Assembly (NCBI GenBank): GCA_031283015.1
Contig: JAITCQ010000021.1
Coordinates: 1-6,260, forward strand
Source of the DNA: Candidatus Methanoplasma sp.
GTDB taxonomy: Archaea; Thermoplasmatota; Thermoplasmata; Methanomassiliicoccales; Methanomethylophilaceae
DNA length: 6,260 nucleotides
Direction: 5' to 3'
A program made the translations under genes and the position numbers. The notes under the pieces were generated by a model. The model was not told the origin of the DNA. It made no database searches and saw only the letters and a list, made by a program, of their open reading frames with translations. This document shows positions 5,884 to 6,260 of the stretch, piece by piece (the first letter of the stretch is position 1; each line of letters begins with the position of its first letter).

Positions 5884-6260
5884 ATGGACAGCTTCAGGCA
5901 TATCTTCAGAGAGCACCGGGAAGGGATACTTTATCTCTTTTTCGGCGTCCTAACCGTCCTTGTGAGTTGGGGCACCTATGCCCTTTTCGTCTTCGCGGGG
6001 ATCGAACTGAACATCAGCAACGTTCTCTCGTGGATATGCGCCGTGACGTTCGCTTACGCCGTCAACAAATGGTTCGTCTTCCGGAGCCGCTCCCTCGAAA
6101 GGACGGTGCTAGCGAAAGAGGTCAGCTCTTTCTTCCTGCTTCGCATCCTCACCGGGGTCGCCGCGATGCTCGTGTTCCCGGTCCTACTGGAGATCGGGCT
6201 GGACCAGCCGCTCCTCGGCACCCCCGGCCTCATCGCGAGGATCATCGTCAGCGGAATAGA
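5884..6260 (+). CDS. GtrA-family membrane protein, N-terminal part
   Basis: The gene runs off the right edge after 125 full codons. The product has a short charged head (MDSFRHIFREHREG) and at least three hydrophobic helices (about residues 15-39, 46-60 and 81-103), with a fourth beginning near 115. Its signature is N46-V-L-S-W-I-C-A-V-T-F-A-Y-A-V-N61-K-W-F-V-F66, the conserved turn between helices 2 and 3 of the GtrA family (PF04138). Family members are four-helix proteins of about 120-150 residues, thought to move or bind polyprenyl-phosphate sugars such as undecaprenyl-phosphate glucose in O-antigen modification, and they often accompany GT2 enzymes. Little is missing: the family length suggests about 10-25 residues beyond the edge, unless a further domain is fused. 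The start has no strong SD site but a TATA box lies 34-43 bp upstream, which suggests a short leader. Confidence 0.85.
   Translation, partial: MDSFRHIFREHREGILYLFFGVLTVLVSWGTYALFVFAGIELNISNVLSWICAVTFAYAVNKWFVFRSRSLERTVLAKEVSSFFLLRILTGVAAMLVFPVLLEIGLDQPLLGTPGLIARIIVSGI

Overview
The window looks archaeal, probably a moderately GC-rich euryarchaeon of the Thermoplasmata / Methanomassiliicoccales type. The lineage is inference from general style; no marker gene is present. The evidence for an archaeon is AT-rich TATA boxes about 25 nt before inferred transcript starts, Shine-Dalgarno (SD) sequences close to AGGAGGTGAT, frequent ATA/AGG/AGA codons, and a set of surface-glycan genes. All five complete genes stop at TGA or TAA and none at TAG.

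Layout. (1) 1-87, minus: the first 29 codons of a gene leaving the left edge, possibly a polysaccharide flippase. (2) 235-813, plus: a small membrane protein resembling the VTT/DedA family, divergent from gene 1 across a shared TATA element. (3) A minus-strand operon read right to left: a GT2 glycosyltransferase (4131-3241), an exported protein of unknown function with four N-glycosylation sequons (3191-2166), and a multi-membrane GT-C mannosyltransferase-like protein (2176-770). The last two overlap by 11 bp. The 3' end of the GT-C gene overlaps the 3' end of the VTT-like gene by 44 bp, tail to tail. (4) Divergent from the GT2 gene, a GT4 glycosyltransferase on the plus strand. Its conserved N-terminus extends upstream of the first ATG, and no ATG, GTG or TTG exists there in frame; an ACG at 4293 sits where the start should be. 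(5) 5403-5883: a 481-bp stretch without a confident gene. It holds a hairpin/T-tract terminator candidate, a TATA-like promoter with no clear gene behind it, a foldable region and the promoter of the next gene. (6) 5884-6260, plus: the N-terminal part of a GtrA-family membrane protein, cut by the right edge.

Together the genes form a surface-glycan locus. GT2 and GT4 enzymes would build a sugar chain from nucleotide sugars in the cytoplasm. GtrA-like and flippase-like membrane proteins would handle or move lipid-linked sugars. The GT-C enzyme would add sugars from a lipid-linked donor on the outer face. The exported unknown protein, enclosed in the operon, is the most interesting candidate for an undescribed component. 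No mobile element, CRISPR array, rRNA or tRNA was seen.
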